The notes beneath the pieces are model-generated. The model worked only from the letters and a program-made list of their open reading frames with translations, ran no database searches and was not told the DNA's origin. A stretch of DNA of 8,507 nt from an uncultured Enterocloster sp. (GTDB lineage Bacteria; Bacillota; Clostridia; Lachnospirales; Lachnospiraceae). The DNA is taken from positions 1 through 8,507 of the forward strand of contig CALWMT010000103.1 in NCBI GenBank assembly GCA_944382045.1, in the 5' to 3' direction. Shown here piece after piece: positions 6,653 through 8,507 of this stretch; the first letter of the stretch is position 1; each line of letters opens with the position of its first letter. A program made the position numbers and the translations under genes.

Positions 6653-7237
6653 ATGGGACATGCTCAGGTATATGAAAAGGATACGGCGGCGGAGCGCCGC
6701 CGGGAGGCGCTCATAAGGGCCGTGGGACAGGGGGACCGGGATGCATTTTACCGGCTTTACCAGGACACGGCCCGTTCTCTTTACAGCTATATTCTCTCCC
6801 TCACAGGGAATCCCCAGGAGGCGGAGGATGTGATGCAGGAGACATATCTGACCCTCTGGACCAGGGCGGCCTCCTACGTGCCCCAGGGCAAGCCCATGGC
6901 CTGGCTCTTCACGATTGCAAAAAATCTGTGCTTCATGCGCTTTCGGGAGAGGAAGAATCAGGCGGACGTGGGCCTAGAGGAGTGGGAGAGCCGGGAGGAG
7001 GGGGCCTGCTGGGAGCCTCTGGAGCAGGCGGCTGAGCGCAGGGTCCTGCTGGACGCCCTGGGACGCATCGGCGCGAAGGAGCGCCAGATTGTGCTGCTTC
7101 ACGCTGCCGCAGGCATGAAGCATAGGGAGGTGGCCCGGACGCTCAAGATGCCCTTGTCCACAGAGCTCTCCAAATACAACCGCTCCATGAAGAAGCTGCA
7201 GGGGATATTGGCGGAGATGGGGGAGGGGATGGATTAA
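6653..7237 (+). CDS. ECF-type sigma-70 family RNA polymerase sigma factor
   Basis: With the start at 6653 the protein has 194 residues, normal for an extracytoplasmic-function sigma factor, which directs RNA polymerase to a specific promoter set. Region 2 covers about 28-100, including AEDVMQETYLTLW (57-69) for core binding and AWLFTIAKNLCFMRFRER (83-100). An acidic linker follows (106-124), then region 4 (about 131-183) with a helix-turn-helix around HREVARTLKMPLSTELSKYN. In-frame ATGs at 6569 and 6611 are possible, but the added 14-28 residues are Arg-rich and unlike the family, while AAGAGG (6641-6646) is well placed for 6653. GGAAGG at 6599-6604 leaves 6611 as a second choice. No anti-sigma gene follows; the next feature is a tRNA. 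Region 4 has an unusual Glu171. Confidence 0.88.
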   Translation: MGHAQVYEKDTAAERRREALIRAVGQGDRDAFYRLYQDTARSLYSYILSLTGNPQEAEDVMQETYLTLWTRAASYVPQGKPMAWLFTIAKNLCFMRFRERKNQADVGLEEWESREEGACWEPLEQAAERRVLLDALGRIGAKERQIVLLHAAAGMKHREVARTLKMPLSTELSKYNRSMKKLQGILAEMGEGMD

Positions 7238-7240
7238 GCC

Positions 7241-7268
7241 CAGCCTTCCGCGGCTGCTGCTAATTTTT
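7241..7268 (+). terminator. Weak candidate terminator after the sigma factor gene
   Basis: CAGCC (7241-7245) pairs with GGCTG (7252-7256) around a 6-nt loop, starting 3 nt after the stop codon. A short run of five T appears at 7264-7268 after a 7-nt gap. A longer-range pairing of GCCCAG (7238-7243) with CTGGGC (7275-7280) competes with it. The displaced and short T-run makes this uncertain, although an end of transcription is expected here because a new promoter follows. Confidence 0.35.
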
Positions 7269-7289
7269 AAAAAACTGGGCAGATTTTCC

Positions 7290-7318
7290 TTGACGGAATC
7301 AAGATTCTGTTGTAGAAT
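7290..7318 (+). promoter_or_regulatory. Sigma-A-type promoter of tRNA-Gln
   Basis: TTGACG (7290-7295) and TAGAAT (7313-7318) are separated by 17 bp. Transcription would start near 7325, about 11 nt before the tRNA. The hexamers differ from consensus by one base each, and the position directly before a stand-alone tRNA gene supports the call. Confidence 0.7.
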
Positions 7319-7335
7319 AATATCCGTTGCATCAA

Positions 7336-7408
7336 TGGGCTATCGCCAAAGGGTAAGGCAACGGACTCTGACTCCGTCATTTTCAAGGTTCGAATCCTTG
7401 TAGCCCAG
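7336..7408 (+). tRNA. tRNA-Gln (anticodon CTG)
   Basis: A full cloverleaf can be drawn by hand. The acceptor stem TGGGCTA (7336-7342) pairs with TAGCCCA (7401-7407), with discriminator G7408. The D stem is GCC/GGC (7345-7347, 7357-7359). The anticodon stem ACGGA/TCCGT (7361-7365, 7373-7377) carries loop CTCTGAC, with the anticodon CTG at 7368-7370, reading CAG. The T stem CAAGG/CCTTG (7384-7388, 7396-7400) carries loop TTCGAAT. The variable loop has 6 nt (CATTTT), one more than the usual five. The 3' CCA is not encoded and must be added by a nucleotidyltransferase. The gene stands alone, with its own promoter and with a terminator 3 nt downstream. Confidence 0.97.
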
Positions 7409-7411
7409 CTG

Positions 7412-7457
7412 AAAAAGCCTGTAATTCCTTGATGAAAAGGGAGTTACAGGCTTTTTT
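7412..7457. terminator. Bidirectional intrinsic terminator between tRNA-Gln and the MATE gene
   Basis: AAAAAGCCTGTAA (7412-7424) is exactly complementary to TTACAGGCTTTTT (7444-7456), and pairing continues inward with wobbles (7425-7430 with 7438-7443). On the plus strand the stem runs into a T6 tract (7452-7457) ending the tRNA transcript. On the minus strand the A5 tract (7412-7416) becomes a T-run and ends the convergent MATE transcript, whose stop codon is 7 nt away. This is the strongest terminator in the window. Confidence 0.92.
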
Positions 7458-7464
7458 GCTGTGC

Positions 7465-8507
7465 TCATGGCTGTGCGGGCATGCCAGGCTCATCACGAAA
7501 TTCCGCCCGGTGCAGAAATGTCCACCCGGAGATGCAGGCCACACATATGACCCAGGTGACCGGCTCACAGATGCACACGGCGAGGTAGCCCCACACAGGG
7601 ACGGCAAAAAAGGCGAAAATGACCTTGCCGGCCAGCTCCAGCGTACTGCAGAACAGAGGCATGAAGGGCTGCCCCATGCCCTGGAGCGTGTTTCGCAGGA
7701 TCACAAGGACTGCCATGGGCGGCATGAGAGGAATGCTGATGTGCAGATACAGCTCGGCACTCCGGACAACCTCCTGGCTGCTGGTTCCGGTGATCAGGCG
7801 GATGGCGCTGTCAGCAAAGGCAAAGGTGATGACTACCGCTGTGATCCACCAGAAGGTGTAGAGGAACAGGGTGGTGCGGATTCCCTCTGCGATCCGCCGC
7901 CGCTTGCGGGCACCGTAATTTTGGCTGGCATAGGTGGCCATGCTGGTGCTTAAGGCTGCTCCGGGCAGGTAAAACAGCTCTGCCAGGCGCCGGGCAGCCA
8001 CCTGGGCGGCGATGTAGGTCTCCCCCAGGGCATTGATGCTGCTCTGAAGCGTCACACTGCCGATGTTGTAGATCGTGCCCATCAGCGCCATGCTGAGTCC
8101 GGTGGTGAGCATCTCGAGGACGAATTTTGGTGAAGCCTGCCACTGCCTTCTGCCGAAGCGCAGCCAGGCATAGCAGCGGATGATATAGAGGAGGCCCAGG
8201 ACAGCGCTGATTCCCTGGGACAGCACGGTGGCCACGGCTGCGCCCCGGACTCCCATGCCTAACGGCCCCATAAACCAGATGTCCAGGCCGATATTTAAGA
8301 GGCTGCTGAACAAAAGCAGCAGAAGGGGCGTGACGCTGTTGCCCACGGACCGGAGCAGGCCGGCCTCCAGGTTGTAGGCCATGGTCAGCGGGATTCCCGC
8401 AAGAATTACGGTCAGATATTCCATGGCGCCGTCCATGATTTGCGGGGGAACCTGCAGAAGGATCAGCAGGGGGTACCGGAGCGCCAGAAAGCCTGCTGTC
8501 CGGAGCA
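7465..8507 (-). CDS. MATE family efflux transporter (N-terminal part outside window)
   Basis: Multidrug and toxic-compound extrusion transporter, an inner-membrane antiporter driven by Na+ or H+. The minus-strand frame is open from the window edge, so 346 complete codons are seen of about 450 expected, and the first in-window ATG (8434-8436) is internal. Family marks, counted from the ATG at 8436, are LLRSVGNSVTP (27-37) followed by NIGLD (48-52), GVRGAAVATVLSQG (62-75) and, early in the second half, YASQNYGARKRRRIAEGIR (about 168-186). Many hydrophobic spans surround them. The gene converges on tRNA-Gln and shares its terminator. The substrate and physiological role cannot be read from sequence; MATE genes are common in Clostridia and need not confer drug resistance. 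Confidence 0.92.
   Translation of the reverse strand, partial: LRTAGFLALRYPLLILLQVPPQIMDGAMEYLTVILAGIPLTMAYNLEAGLLRSVGNSVTPLLLLLFSSLLNIGLDIWFMGPLGMGVRGAAVATVLSQGISAVLGLLYIIRCYAWLRFGRRQWQASPKFVLEMLTTGLSMALMGTIYNIGSVTLQSSINALGETYIAAQVAARRLAELFYLPGAALSTSMATYASQNYGARKRRRIAEGIRTTLFLYTFWWITAVVITFAFADSAIRLITGTSSQEVVRSAELYLHISIPLMPPMAVLVILRNTLQGMGQPFMPLFCSTLELAGKVIFAFFAVPVWGYLAVCICEPVTWVICVACISGWTFLHRAEFRDEPGMPAQP

Noticed and set aside
7336..7408. tRNA-Gln as the attachment site of an integrated element
   Set aside because: No integrase and no second copy of the tRNA 3' end is visible in the window.
7429..7953. A 174-codon plus-strand open frame opposite the MATE gene
   Set aside because: It would start inside the terminator hairpin and mirrors a clear MATE coding region; no ribosome binding site or motif supports it.

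Overview
The window reads as ordinary chromosomal sequence from a Gram-positive bacterium, most likely a GC-rich member of the Clostridia (Lachnospiraceae-like). Signs are AGGAGG-type ribosome binding sites, tightly packed and overlapping genes, an ECF sigma factor with a clostridial-style region 4, a tRNA-Gln whose CCA end is not encoded, and the mix of DUF554, VanZ-like and MATE proteins. The placement rests on recalled family features, not on a search. I see no insertion sequence, phage gene, integrase, CRISPR array or recognisable defence system.

Region by region: (1) Positions 1-1989 hold the end of an ABC-transporter operon: the 3' part of a ribose/nucleoside-type membrane permease, then a metal-dependent amidohydrolase, then a likely intrinsic terminator. 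(2) Directly behind it lies a strong sigma-A-type promoter (TTGTCA, 17 bp, TATAAT) driving a DUF554 membrane protein of unknown function. (3) Positions 2929-6551 form a compact co-directional unit: a class I/II aminotransferase, a VanZ-like membrane protein, the tRNA pseudouridine synthase truA and a manganese-type cation diffusion facilitator. Two junctions are 4-nt ATGA overlaps and one is a 41-nt overlap, so translational coupling is likely. (4) After a 101-nt leader with competing hairpins comes an ECF-type sigma factor with no anti-sigma gene beside it. (5) A self-contained tRNA-Gln(CTG) unit follows (promoter, tRNA, hairpin). Its terminator hairpin is symmetric and also serves (6) a convergent MATE efflux transporter on the minus strand, which runs off the right edge.

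Functionally this is a housekeeping and accessory-metabolism stretch: solute uptake with a hydrolase, amino-acid metabolism, tRNA modification, metal-ion and drug efflux, and transcriptional regulation. Nothing shows these genes acting as one pathway. No clearly new system stands out. The most interesting signals are the two mutually exclusive hairpins in front of the sigma factor gene, one of which would bury its ribosome binding site, and a glutamate where sigma region 4 normally carries a hydrophobic residue. Smaller ones are a tandem C-terminal domain in the metal transporter, an internal repeat in the permease, and a 14-bp sequence found in opposite orientations at two gene boundaries.
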